Source of the DNA: Massilia agilis
Lineage (GTDB): Bacteria; Pseudomonadota; Gammaproteobacteria; Burkholderiales; Burkholderiaceae_D
Direction of reading: 5' to 3'
Assembly (NCBI RefSeq): GCF_024756255.1
Contig: NZ_JANUHB010000002.1
Span: 496,001 to 560,000 of the forward strand
DNA length: 64,000 bases
In this document: positions 24,090 to 33,006 of the stretch, one piece after another
How positions within the stretch are numbered: the stretch's first letter is position 1
Layout: the number at the start of each line of letters is the position of its first letter
The notes under the pieces: model-generated
The model's database searches: none
Told to the model about the DNA's origin: nothing
The model's input: the letters and a program-made list of their open reading frames with translations, nothing else
Translations under genes and position numbers: made by a program

Positions 24090-27000
24090 TCAGTTTGAAG
24101 CCCTAGGTGCCCCATGCCCGGATTTGTTTCGTAAGGCTTCATACAGTTGCGCTGGCCCCAACAGGATGTCACGCAAACCGTCCCTGACCCTTTCCGAGCC
24201 CAGCGCCTGAGTGCTCATCGTCTGGTGGGCATCGAGCGCATCCATAATGGCGTGCAGTAACGCATCCTTGAGGTCCGGCGAATTAGCAAACTGCTCCTTG
24301 CTGTTGCTGGCAGCTTGGCGCATCAAGGTCTCGTTCTCCAGTAGCTTCCCCTTGAGCACACCATTGACGTAGACGAGCTGGTCGTCATCGGTCAGTTCTC
24401 CCTCAAACAAGCCGTTCACCTTCTCGATGATTTCGTTCAGGTAAGCCTGCTGCTTTTCCTGCACGCTGCCGCTGCCTACAGCGTCCATCGGAGGCAGCTT
24501 GTAGCTGCCATCGGCGTTTAGCCCCATCGACTGCTTGCCTCGGCTTTTCAGCGTGTGATGGGTCAGGACCACCTTGCTGAGGTCTACCGTGTCACGCTCA
24601 CGGCCGAAGTCCAGCAAGGGAATAAGACGCTTGTAGAACAGGAAGCGCTTCTCGATGTCGGTATTTCCGTAGTCGAAAATCTGGCTTAGAAAGGCATACA
24701 GCCGCACGTAGGCACCCATGTCGTTCTTGAACAGCAGCAGCGCTTTCAACTGGTCCTTGGCCGCGCGCGCAACCTTGTCGTCGTGCTTCTCCTCGGCCAC
24801 CAGCTTGTCCTGCTGCGCAGCCTTGTAGCGCTTGAGCAGGCGGTCAGCCACAGGCGCAATGGCGGCGTCGAGTTGTTTCTGCGTGCCGTTCGGATCCAGG
24901 TCCACCTTGGCGACGCGGTCCACTTCGTAATCGTCGTAAAAGCCGGTGGCGTCCAACTTGGCGCGCAGGTCGTAGACCTGATGCGGGTCGGTTACCGCCT
25001 CCATCTCGGCAGTTTCGTAGTAAGTCTTGAACGCTTTGAGAATCTCTGCCGGTTCGTTGACGAAGTCCAGCACATAGGTCGTGTCCTTGCCAGGGTAGGC
25101 ACGGTTCAGGCGCGAGAGCGTCTGCACCGCTTGGATGCCGCCGAGCATCTTATCCACGTACATCCCGCATAGCAGCGGCTGGTCGAAGCCGGTCTGGAAC
25201 TTGTTGGCCACCAACAGCACATGGTAGTCGGCGCCCTTGAAGACTTCGCGAATGTCTCGTCCACGCAGTCCAGGGTTCAAAGCCTCACTGGTCTCGGTCA
25301 CGGCCTCGGGGAAGCTTTCGGTGTCGTTCACCTCTCCCGAAAAGGCTACCAACACACCGAGCGGGTATTTCTGCCTAGTGATGTAGGCGCGGATAGCCTT
25401 CTGCCAGCGCACGGCCTCCTTTCGGCTGCCGACCACGACCATCGCCTTGGCCTTCCCCTCCAGCAGCGGCAGCACGTTCTCGCGATAATGCTCGACAACG
25501 ATTTGCACCTTGCTTGCAATGTTGTAGGGATGGAGCCGTACCCACTGCATCAGACCTTTCATCGCGGTGCTGCGCTCGACCTCTTTGTCGTCCCACTCCT
25601 GCCCGTCGTGAGCCAGCCTGAAGGCCAGCTTGTAGCTGGTGTAGTTCTTAAGAACGTCGAGGATGAAGCCTTCTTCGATGGCCTGGCGCATCGAGTAGAC
25701 GTGGAAAGGCTGCGGCAGCCCGTCCGGCCCGTTGCGACCGAACAGCTCCAGCGTCTTGGCTTTCGGCGTTGCGGTGAAGGCCACGTAAGTCAGGCCCGTC
25801 ACCCCGGCGCGGGCCTCCATTTGCGCGGCGAGCAGCGCCTCTGTGTCCACCTCGCCGCCGTCTTGCAAGTCGGCCCATTCCTGCGCCGACAGCAATTGCT
25901 TGAGCTTGGCCGCGGCCTCTCCAGTTTGCGAGCTGTGTGCCTCGTCGGCAATCACCGCGAAGCGCTTGCCCTCGGTGGCCGCCAGCTCCTGCACCGCCTG
26001 CAAGGCGAACGGGAAGGTCTGGATGGTGCAGACGATGATTTTCTTGCCGTCCTTGAGCGCCTGGCCGAGTTGGGCGCTCTTGCTGCCGTGCTCGTTGGTG
26101 ATGCTGGCTACCACGCCGTGGGTGCGCTCGAAGTCGAAGATGGCCTCCTGTAGCTGCGCATCCAGCACCGTGCGGTCGCTGACCACCAGTACGCTGTCGA
26201 ACAGTTTGTTGTGCTGGACGTCGTGCAGGTCGGCCAGGAAGTGCGCTGTCCAGGCAATCGAATTGGTCTTGCCTGAGCCGGCCGAGTGCTGAATCAGGTA
26301 ACGTTCGCCAGCCCCCTTGTCCAGCACATCGGCAACCAGCTTGCGCGTCGCGTCGAGCTGGTGATAACGCGGGAAGATGATGGCCTGCGGCTGCTTCTTG
26401 TCGTTGCGCTTGCAGATGAGGTAGCGGTGCAGGATGTCGAGCCAGCTGTCGACCGCCCAAACTTCTTCCCACAGGTAGGCCGTGGCGAAGCCGTCCGTGT
26501 TGGGCGCGTTGCCGGCCCCGCCAGCATTGCCCCGGTTGAAGGGCAGGAAGGCCGTCGCCGGCCCCGCCAGCCGCGTGGACATCATCACCTCGCTCTGGCT
26601 CACCGCGAAGTGCACCAGCGCCCCGCCCGGGAAGCCCAGCAGCGGCTCCAGCACGCCGCCCCTGGGCTGCGGGAGACGGTCGAAGCGGTACTGGTCAACG
26701 GCGTCGTGCACGCTCTGCGTAAAATCACTTTTCAGCTCCACCGTGGCCACGGGAATACCGTTCAGGAACAGCACCAAGTCCAGCTCGTCCTTTGGATTGT
26801 TGGGCGAGTGGCAGACTTGGCGCACCACGCGCAGCCGGTTGGCAGCGTACTTCGCCTGGATGGCCGGGTTGATGGCCAGCGCGGGCTTGAACTGGGCCAG
26901 CTCCAGCGGCTCCTTGAGCCCCAGCATTTCCACGCCCCGGCGCAGTACGTCGAGCGTGCCGCGCTCGTTCATGTTCTTGCGAATGCGGTCGGCGAGCACC

Positions 27001-27209
27001 TGGGGCAGACCGGCGCCGTGGTTTTTGGTCAGGCGCTGCCAATTATCGGGCTGCGTCGTCTCCACCCAGGCCAGCAGGTCGGGTAGGAACAGGCCGCTGG
27101 TGCGGTCGAACCGGGCGGCATCGCCATCGGCGTACAGCCAACCGTTGACTGCCAAGTGGGTGCAAATTTCGGTTTCAAAGTGGTGCTCCTGGTGCAGGTT
27201 CTGGCTCAT
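24090..27209 (-). CDS. hsdR: Type I restriction enzyme HsdR subunit
   Basis: 1039 residues, full length for the family. The N-terminal nuclease has Asp144 (ELDLVLF) and the Glu158-Lys160 pair (VELKSD) of the PD-(D/E)XK motif. The SF2 motor follows: HSAGSGKTNS (Walker A), VSDRTVLD, ADEAHSS (DEAD-box type motif II), FTATP (motif III), VANKFQTGFDQP and QTLSRLNR (motifs V and VI). HsdR gives the DNA translocation and cleavage activity of the HsdR2M2S complex in the cytoplasm. It is the last gene of the operon hsdM-hsdS-nuclease-hsdR, with 45 bases between it and the extra nuclease. All motifs look intact. Confidence 0.96.
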   Translation of the reverse strand: MSQNLHQEHHFETEICTHLAVNGWLYADGDAARFDRTSGLFLPDLLAWVETTQPDNWQRLTKNHGAGLPQVLADRIRKNMNERGTLDVLRRGVEMLGLKEPLELAQFKPALAINPAIQAKYAANRLRVVRQVCHSPNNPKDELDLVLFLNGIPVATVELKSDFTQSVHDAVDQYRFDRLPQPRGGVLEPLLGFPGGALVHFAVSQSEVMMSTRLAGPATAFLPFNRGNAGGAGNAPNTDGFATAYLWEEVWAVDSWLDILHRYLICKRNDKKQPQAIIFPRYHQLDATRKLVADVLDKGAGERYLIQHSAGSGKTNSIAWTAHFLADLHDVQHNKLFDSVLVVSDRTVLDAQLQEAIFDFERTHGVVASITNEHGSKSAQLGQALKDGKKIIVCTIQTFPFALQAVQELAATEGKRFAVIADEAHSSQTGEAAAKLKQLLSAQEWADLQDGGEVDTEALLAAQMEARAGVTGLTYVAFTATPKAKTLELFGRNGPDGLPQPFHVYSMRQAIEEGFILDVLKNYTSYKLAFRLAHDGQEWDDKEVERSTAMKGLMQWVRLHPYNIASKVQIVVEHYRENVLPLLEGKAKAMVVVGSRKEAVRWQKAIRAYITRQKYPLGVLVAFSGEVNDTESFPEAVTETSEALNPGLRGRDIREVFKGADYHVLLVANKFQTGFDQPLLCGMYVDKMLGGIQAVQTLSRLNRAYPGKDTTYVLDFVNEPAEILKAFKTYYETAEMEAVTDPHQVYDLRAKLDATGFYDDYEVDRVAKVDLDPNGTQKQLDAAIAPVADRLLKRYKAAQQDKLVAEEKHDDKVARAAKDQLKALLLFKNDMGAYVRLYAFLSQIFDYGNTDIEKRFLFYKRLIPLLDFGRERDTVDLSKVVLTHHTLKSRGKQSMGLNADGSYKLPPMDAVGSGSVQEKQQAYLNEIIEKVNGLFEGELTDDDQLVYVNGVLKGKLLENETLMRQAASNSKEQFANSPDLKDALLHAIMDALDAHQTMSTQALGSERVRDGLRDILLGPAQLYEALRNKSGHGAPRASN

Positions 27210-27254
27210 GCTTTGTCTCTTATTCGTCTTCTTATGCGAATGCTTGAGTGGCGC

Positions 27255-28190
27255 TCAGTTCTCGGCGTAGCTGCGCTCCAGCAATGCTTGGGCCCTCTGG
27301 AGGTCGGCAGAACTGCGTACGCACAGCTCCACGTCACCCGTACCCCAATGGCCTACCTGACGGATGTCGCGGCTAAAACCTTCTTCGAGAGCGACTGTGC
27401 TCGGGTCGAGCTTGAGCGTAACAAGCAGGCGGTTCGGATACGCGATGACGCACGCGAAGTTTTTCAAGCGGCGAAAGGCCGTATAGAGCTTAAGGGCCTT
27501 CTGTTGTACGTCGTCGCCTAGTGATAGCAGCAGCGAGGTAGTCTGGTCGTAGAGCGCGCGAATTTCCGGCGTGGCCAGTGCCAATTGCTCGACCAGCGAT
27601 TTATCCTTCCCAACAGGCTTCGGAGTACCCGGCTGGGTCGGCGATTCATCAGTCGATGTCGGCTTGACGGCCATGGTGTCCGGCACACTCTGCGTGTTGA
27701 CCAGTTCCAGTAGCAAGAGGTCGTCTCCGAACAGCTTGTAGCGGATGAGTTCGATATTGCGCGGTATCTGCTGCACTGCGTGCTGGTCGTAGCGGGTGAA
27801 GTCGGCCGCAATACACAACAGCCGCGTGCCTGCCCACTCAATGTGTTCAGCCGTTTCCTTGCCGAGCTTTTCCATTACCAGCCAGCGGAACTCAGCTTGG
27901 TGGTCCAGCAGCCAGTCGAGGTAGAACAGGCCCTGGTTGATGACGTTCTCATTGCTATGGCGCTTGTACTCGACGATGACCGGGCAGTTGTTCTCATCCA
28001 GCCCCAGCGAGTCGATACGGCCCCGGTGCGTTTTACCAGTGGCGTATTCGTTGGCGAGGAAGCGAACCCCGAGGAAGGTTTCCATCTGGCCTTCGATAAG
28101 GCTCTGCAGGGTTTTCTCCAAAGGTGCAGCGCGGCCGACAAGTTCGGTGGCCGTGCCCCTATTCAGGCGAAACAACTGGATGTCGCTCAT
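27255..28190 (-). CDS. PD-(D/E)XK nuclease-like protein with C-terminal DUF5655-like domain
   Basis: 311 residues. GRIDSLGLDENNCPVIVEYK supplies Asp60, Glu74 and Lys76 in the NucS/DUF91-like pattern of PD-(D/E)XK nucleases. A Pro/Thr-rich linker (about 185-205) leads to a C-terminal domain (LALATPEIRALYDQTTSLLLSLGDDVQQKALKLYTAFRRLKNFACVI...) typical of DUF5655, often found with type I restriction systems. The start overlaps the hsdS stop by four bases (ATGA), so it is translated from the hsd transcript between hsdS and hsdR. Likely an accessory nuclease or modifier of the restriction complex; the exact role is unknown. Confidence 0.8.
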   Translation of the reverse strand: MSDIQLFRLNRGTATELVGRAAPLEKTLQSLIEGQMETFLGVRFLANEYATGKTHRGRIDSLGLDENNCPVIVEYKRHSNENVINQGLFYLDWLLDHQAEFRWLVMEKLGKETAEHIEWAGTRLLCIAADFTRYDQHAVQQIPRNIELIRYKLFGDDLLLLELVNTQSVPDTMAVKPTSTDESPTQPGTPKPVGKDKSLVEQLALATPEIRALYDQTTSLLLSLGDDVQQKALKLYTAFRRLKNFACVIAYPNRLLVTLKLDPSTVALEEGFSRDIRQVGHWGTGDVELCVRSSADLQRAQALLERSYAEN

Positions 28191-29500
28191 GCGGCCATCG
28201 CCTCCACCCCGGCCGTCGCCTGCCGCGCTGCGCTGCGGACGTCAATTTGCCCAGTAACCACCGCAGCGATAAGGGCGCTACGGCGTTCTTTGAGCAAAGT
28301 TAACATCGCTTCGGTTTCTGAAGTTAGCAAATCAAGCTTGAGCATTTCGCTCTTACAGAAAGCTACAATTGCTTGCTGTTCTGCAACTGGCGGAAGAAAT
28401 ACTTTCAGCCTCAAGAAGGACTCCGGCTCAAGGCGCCATTGCGCAGGTCGGATTCCATTTGAAATAGAGCGATAAGTACTAACCATCGGTGCTGATCTCA
28501 ACAGAATATGAAGATATTCTGAGCTCTCTGAATGCAGAGGAGTAAACACCATATAATCAGGACTCGTTATACCTTCGAACTGACTAACGCCCAAAGACCC
28601 TTGCCATCCCTTCATTTTGTTCACAACGAGGTCGTTTGGCTCAACAAGTTGGTATGAGCTCAGGTCGTCAGGCGTTTTGTTGAAATTATCAGTCCTCGAA
28701 TCTTTTCTTATTACTCCAAAGTCGCGGTAGACCGAAAGAACGTCTTTTTCGGGGAAAGATTGTCGCTTCTGCTGTCGAAACAAAACCTTCAGCGGTTTCG
28801 CATTCCAGTGTGCTGGTACAGATCCTAGCCAAGCCATACCGGACTCCTTTAACGACGCATCAGGGCGGATGCCACGGGTAACGGCATGGGAAACCGTGAC
28901 CATACGCTTTTCAGCCAGCAGAACGATAAGCTTCTCCTGCTCGGCAATCAGCGCGTCGATTTTGGCGGTTTCGCGGTCAAGGAAGGCGACGATGGCGGTT
29001 TGCTCTGACTCAGGAGGAACTACGATTGGCATGCGCTTCAGGTCGGAAAACTTCATTGACTGGCGCAATCCTCCTCCCATCGAGTAAAAAACTTTTGTGA
29101 GGTCGTAGGCTCGTAATAAGTACGAGAGAAACGCCGAAACAGCACCCGTCGGTTGGAGCGCCAAGTAGGCGGAGGTAACGATGCCACGCTCTCGAACCTG
29201 AGCACTGCGAAGGCTGCGCTTGTCGTTTTGCAAGTCGGTAAGTCGCAGGACGATATCGCCCTCGTGAACGATTTGGTAAGTGTCAAAGGACTCGGGAAGC
29301 AACCCCTCGTTGGAGTCGATGTCCTTCCGAACGATTTGGCCATAACTGAGCGACAGTAGATTGCTCTCCTGCATGTCGGCGTTTGACTCTGAACGTTCGG
29401 CCGCCACCCGTAATAGTGGGTGGATGTGCCAGTGTCCTGGCACGTCGCCTACCCACGGGATACCACTGTCCTTGTACTCTCTGTACCGTGCCATACTCAT
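28187..29500 (-). CDS. hsdS: Type I restriction specificity subunit HsdS
   Basis: 437 residues with two target-recognition domains, each introduced by a related phrase ([19 protein letters not shown] at residue 11 and [20 protein letters not shown] near 220) and each followed by a helical spacer ([20 protein letters not shown] and [19 protein letters not shown]). This internal duplication is the standard HsdS plan: each half reads one part of a bipartite target. The ATG overlaps the hsdM stop by four bases. A second in-frame ATG two codons in is an alternative start. The recognition sequence cannot be predicted here. Confidence 0.95.
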   Translation of the reverse strand: MSMARYREYKDSGIPWVGDVPGHWHIHPLLRVAAERSESNADMQESNLLSLSYGQIVRKDIDSNEGLLPESFDTYQIVHEGDIVLRLTDLQNDKRSLRSAQVRERGIVTSAYLALQPTGAVSAFLSYLLRAYDLTKVFYSMGGGLRQSMKFSDLKRMPIVVPPESEQTAIVAFLDRETAKIDALIAEQEKLIVLLAEKRMVTVSHAVTRGIRPDASLKESGMAWLGSVPAHWNAKPLKVLFRQQKRQSFPEKDVLSVYRDFGVIRKDSRTDNFNKTPDDLSSYQLVEPNDLVVNKMKGWQGSLGVSQFEGITSPDYMVFTPLHSESSEYLHILLRSAPMVSTYRSISNGIRPAQWRLEPESFLRLKVFLPPVAEQQAIVAFCKSEMLKLDLLTSETEAMLTLLKERRSALIAAVVTGQIDVRSAARQATAGVEAMAA

Positions 29501-31338
29501 TCCGCCAGCTCCTCCAGCATCTTCATAATTTTGACCGACGCAGCCTTCAACTCATCGTCAATAGCATGGAAGCTACGAGGCGGTTCGAAGACGTAGAAGT
29601 GGCGATTGAATGGAATCTCGTAACCGACCTTGCTCTTTTCTTCATCAATCCACGCATCTGGTGCGTGCGGCAGGACCTCGCGCTCGAAGTAGGTCTGGAT
29701 ATCCTCAGCCAGAGGCACGTTTTCGGTATCCCGTAGTGCACTGTTTGGCTGCTGCTTGCCCTTCTGCTTGCCCTTCACACCCAACACCACGTTACCGTTC
29801 TCGTCACGCAACGGGCGCTCGACGGTAATAGTGGTGTAGCCGAAGTCCTCATTCTTAAAGATGCGGGAGATGGGCAGACGCTTGAGCTTGCCGCCTAAGG
29901 GCACGGTCGGCATGTTGTCGGTGCCGGTGACGAGCTGCGGCTCGGTCAGCGCTGCACCAGCCTCATCGAACGCCGTGACGAGTTCGGCCTCGTTGAAGTC
30001 GCCAAACAGGCGCGTGACAATGGCGATATGGGCATCGCTCATCTCCTTGCGCTTGCTGCCCAGGCCCTTGCGCATCTTTTGCCAGAAACCGCTTGCGTCG
30101 ATGAGCTGTACATAGCCCTTGCGGTCCGACGGCTTCTTATTCGATAGAATCCAGACGTAGGTGGCGATGCCGGTGTTGTAGAACATGTCCGTGGGCAGGC
30201 CGACGATGGCCTCCACCAGGTCGTTTTCAAGCACATAGCGACGGATTTCGCTCTCGCCGCTGCCGGCGCCGCCGGCAAACAGTGGCGAGCCGTTGAGCAC
30301 GATGCCGAAGCGGCTGCCGCCGTCCTGCGCCGGACGCATTTTGGAGAGCAGGTGCATCAGGAACAGCAGGGAGCCGTCGCTCACACGCGGCAGGCCAGGA
30401 CCGAAACGACCGTCGAAGCCGTTGCTCTCGTGCTCTTGGCGCACGACCTTCTCGACCTTCTTCCATTCGACGCCAAAGGGAGGATTGGACAGCATGTAGT
30501 CGAACTTGCGTCCGCCGTGACCATCGTCGCTGAGTGTGTTGCCGGGAGCGATGTTGGCGACGTCCTGGCCCTTGATGAGCATGTCGGCTTTGCAGATAGC
30601 GTAGGACTCGTCGTTGAGTTCCTGGCCGAACATGGTCAATCGGGCCTGCGGGTTGTGCTCCAGCAGGTACTCGCCGGCGACCGAGAGCATGCCGCCGGTG
30701 CCTGCCGTCGGGTCGTAGATGGTACGCACCACGGCATTGCCGGGGGTGAGCACGTCGTCGTCCTCGATGAACAGCAGGTTCACCATAAGGCGGATGACCT
30801 CGCGCGGGGTGAAGTGCTCACCGGCCGTCTCATTCGAGATTTCGGCGAACTTGCGAATCAGCTCCTCGAACACGAGGCCCATGCTGGCGTTGTCCACGAC
30901 CTCGGGATGCAGGTCGATGTTGGCGAACTTCTCGGTGACGAGGTAGAGCAGGTTTGCCTTGGCCAGACGTTCGACTTGGGTGTAGAAGTCGAAGCGCTCG
31001 AAAATGTCGCGTGCGGCCGGCGAGAACGCCTGGACGTAGGCATAGAGGTTCTGGCGGATGTGGTCCTGGTCGCCCAGCAGCTTCACAAGGTCCAGCGGGG
31101 AGGCGTTATAGAAGCTTTGGCCGGCTTTGCGCAGTAGAAAAGGCTCGGGATTCAGGCCGGCCTTGGTCTTGGCGTCGAACTCGGCCAGCACGGCGGGCTT
31201 GGTCGCCTCCAGCACGCAGTCTAGGCGACGCAGTACGGTAAACGGGAGGATGACGCGGCCGTATTCGCTTTGTTTATAGTCTCCGCGCAATAGGTCCGCG
31301 ACTGACCAAATAAAGGATGAGAGGGCCTGATGGTTCAT
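29497..31338 (-). CDS. hsdM: Type I DNA methyltransferase HsdM
   Basis: 613 residues. The N-terminal helical domain ([33 protein letters not shown]) is the HsdM_N type; the methylase core has [10 protein letters not shown] (AdoMet-binding motif I region) and [10 protein letters not shown] (motif IV, NPPF, of N6-adenine methylases). The family methylates adenine in the HsdS-defined target and forms the M2S core of the restriction complex. It is first in the operon; its start faces the noncoding retron leader, so the hsd promoter lies there, divergent from the reverse transcriptase. Length and motifs look intact. Confidence 0.96.
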   Translation of the reverse strand: MNHQALSSFIWSVADLLRGDYKQSEYGRVILPFTVLRRLDCVLEATKPAVLAEFDAKTKAGLNPEPFLLRKAGQSFYNASPLDLVKLLGDQDHIRQNLYAYVQAFSPAARDIFERFDFYTQVERLAKANLLYLVTEKFANIDLHPEVVDNASMGLVFEELIRKFAEISNETAGEHFTPREVIRLMVNLLFIEDDDVLTPGNAVVRTIYDPTAGTGGMLSVAGEYLLEHNPQARLTMFGQELNDESYAICKADMLIKGQDVANIAPGNTLSDDGHGGRKFDYMLSNPPFGVEWKKVEKVVRQEHESNGFDGRFGPGLPRVSDGSLLFLMHLLSKMRPAQDGGSRFGIVLNGSPLFAGGAGSGESEIRRYVLENDLVEAIVGLPTDMFYNTGIATYVWILSNKKPSDRKGYVQLIDASGFWQKMRKGLGSKRKEMSDAHIAIVTRLFGDFNEAELVTAFDEAGAALTEPQLVTGTDNMPTVPLGGKLKRLPISRIFKNEDFGYTTITVERPLRDENGNVVLGVKGKQKGKQQPNSALRDTENVPLAEDIQTYFEREVLPHAPDAWIDEEKSKVGYEIPFNRHFYVFEPPRSFHAIDDELKAASVKIMKMLEELAE

Positions 31339-32007
31339 GTGCTGCCTAGTCGGTTGTTTCGAGAATGAAACATCCTATCATCGCGGAGGGACACCGCGAT
31401 AGAGGCAGCAATGCGTTTGGATGACAAAGGGGACGTTGCGCCGCGCGAGGCGCAACAACATTGAGCGCCCTACCCGCGGCGGTCTGAGCTATCCCTATAC
31501 TTGTGTAGGGTTAGGATGGAGAGCGAGCGCAGCATCGGCTCGTCGATAAAGGGTCAGGTTTCGAGTCGAGCATCGACGATGTCAGGGCGACAACCGACGC
31601 TTGGGGCCGTTATCAGTGCTGTCAGGCAACCTTTACATGCCTGTGGAGCGGAAAAAGTTGATAGCCCGAGGACGGCAGGTTCTCAAATACTTTGCAATAT
31701 CTCCGAAGACCACGGTGAGATTGCAACGATGCTCACTGGGTTTGCAGTGCACTTGCACGGCTGCGGTAGCGTACCCCACATGGTAAAGGCGGTAGGGTTG
31801 GCGCATCGAATCCAGGGTTTGCTTGTAGCCGTTGCACGGCGCGATATACGCTCCCGACGCCTCAACTGGCCACCTTTACATGATGGGGGGTGCCTGATAT
31901 CCTCTGTCAGGCAACAGCGGGATGACTGGTCTAAAGTTTTTCTGTGGGTTCGAGTTCGAACCCGATTCTGAGGCCTCACTCGTTCCATCTCGCCGTTGCA
32001 ACCGACC
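31339..32007. other. Hairpin-rich noncoding region between hsdM and retron RT
   Basis: 669 bases without a credible gene. Direct observations: hairpins at 31380-31400 (7 bp), 31435-31456 (8 bp), 31493-31510 (7 bp with CTTG loop, extendable), 31540-31579 (8 bp, long loop), 31623-31643 (6 bp) and 31891-31913 (7 bp). CTGTCAGGCAAC occurs at 31619-31630 and 31904-31915, and ACCTTTACATG at 31629-31639 and 31872-31882. The region must hold the divergent hsd and RT promoters and, by family rule, the msr-msd RNA gene of the retron. Confidence 0.75.
31648..31948 (+). ncRNA. Candidate retron msr-msd RNA (boundaries tentative)
   Basis: Retron RTs use an RNA encoded just upstream, flanked by inverted repeats a1/a2 with a branching G right after a1. 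One pairing fits: GCGGAAAAAGTTGAT (31648-31662), followed by AGC, against CTAAAGTTTTTCTGT (31934-31948), about 12 of 15 positions pairing if G-U is allowed. Between them lie a 9-bp bulged stem (TGCACGGCT with AGCCGTTGCA) and the 31891-31913 hairpin. The RT ATG is 60 bases downstream. Mismatches are several and another pairing is possible (31558-31571 with 31949-31966), so the existence is likely but these ends are a guess. Confidence 0.3.
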
Positions 32008-33006
32008 ATGACCTCTACAAAGCTGGTAGACCTGAAGACGCTAGACCACGTCGCTCAAGCGTGTGGTGTGGATGCTGAATTCATCAATGAATACGCTAAC
32101 CATCCACTTCAAAGAGATTATTACTTTCCACTAAAAATACCCAAACGCGGCAGAAATCGTAGGGGTGAATATCGGGTTGTATTTCAGGCTAAGGACCACC
32201 GGCTTTCGAGTTTACACCGCTCAGTCGCGATGATAGTTGCGCATAGCGTGCAGTTTGCGGACCATGTTCAAGGCTTCCGGAAGAAGCGTTCATCTCGCAG
32301 CAACGCGAAACAGCACCTTGCCGCGTCCGTTATACTTCACGCCGATATCAAGAGCTTCTTCGACACAATAACCACGGAACAGGTCAGAGTTGCTCTTATA
32401 GCGACAGGGATGCCTGCAAGCGTGGCCGCAATTTTAGCAAAAGCATGCACTATCGAAGGGTTCCTACGTCAAGGGACAAGATGTAGCCCGATACTGGCGA
32501 ATTTAGTTTGCGATAATCTAGATAGGAAACTTTTGACCTTGGCCCGGTCACATGGCTCTGTGTTCACAAGATATGCGGATGACCTGACATTTTCTGGTGA
32601 TCAGGTGCCTTCCTTTACTTCAGTACGCATGGTCGTGGAGTCCGAAGGGTTTTCCCTTCGAGATAAAAAATGCAGATATCAATATAAGGGACGCTGCCAG
32701 TACGTTACAGGGCTGAGCGTAAATGATGCGGCAATGCCAAGACTTCCAAAGCGAATGAAAAGCAGGCTCCGTCTAATCTTCCACTATATTGAAAAGTATG
32801 GACTCTCTGAACACTGGCACAGGACCGGCGAAAAAAATCCACACAGAAAAGAGCGATGGCTCGAAGGTATGTTAACGTACGCCGCCTCTATCGAGCCAGT
32901 TTTGGTCAATAAATGGCAAGACATTTTAGCGAGCGCTCAGGCGCAAAGGGCGGCAGCAGCGAGACGGCGATACTTTTCTGATAAAGGTGTCGATGACCCC
33001 TTCTAG
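32008..33006 (+). CDS. Retron-type reverse transcriptase
   Basis: 332 residues from ATG 32008; an in-frame TTG at 31996 is less likely. RT motifs in order: Asp113 in ILHADIKSFFD (motif A), RQGTRCSP (154-161), YADD at 189-192 (catalytic), and SLRDKK. Two retron hallmarks are present: an NAxxH (Asn99-Ala100...His103) in region X before motif A, and VTG (233-235) in region Y, used to recognise the msr RNA. A basic C-terminal stretch follows. Retron RTs make msDNA from an upstream RNA and act in phage defence with an effector protein. No effector follows on the same strand: the next gene is convergent and overlaps by four bases. The gene is in the island between the hsd operon and the hydrolase gene. 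Confidence 0.92.
   Translation: MTSTKLVDLKTLDHVAQACGVDAEFINEYANHPLQRDYYFPLKIPKRGRNRRGEYRVVFQAKDHRLSSLHRSVAMIVAHSVQFADHVQGFRKKRSSRSNAKQHLAASVILHADIKSFFDTITTEQVRVALIATGMPASVAAILAKACTIEGFLRQGTRCSPILANLVCDNLDRKLLTLARSHGSVFTRYADDLTFSGDQVPSFTSVRMVVESEGFSLRDKKCRYQYKGRCQYVTGLSVNDAAMPRLPKRMKSRLRLIFHYIEKYGLSEHWHRTGEKNPHRKERWLEGMLTYAASIEPVLVNKWQDILASAQAQRAAAARRRYFSDKGVDDPF

Noticed and set aside
31501..31971. A 156-codon frame in the retron leader as a protein gene
   Set aside because: No ribosome site, no protein-like composition, and it runs through several perfect hairpins.
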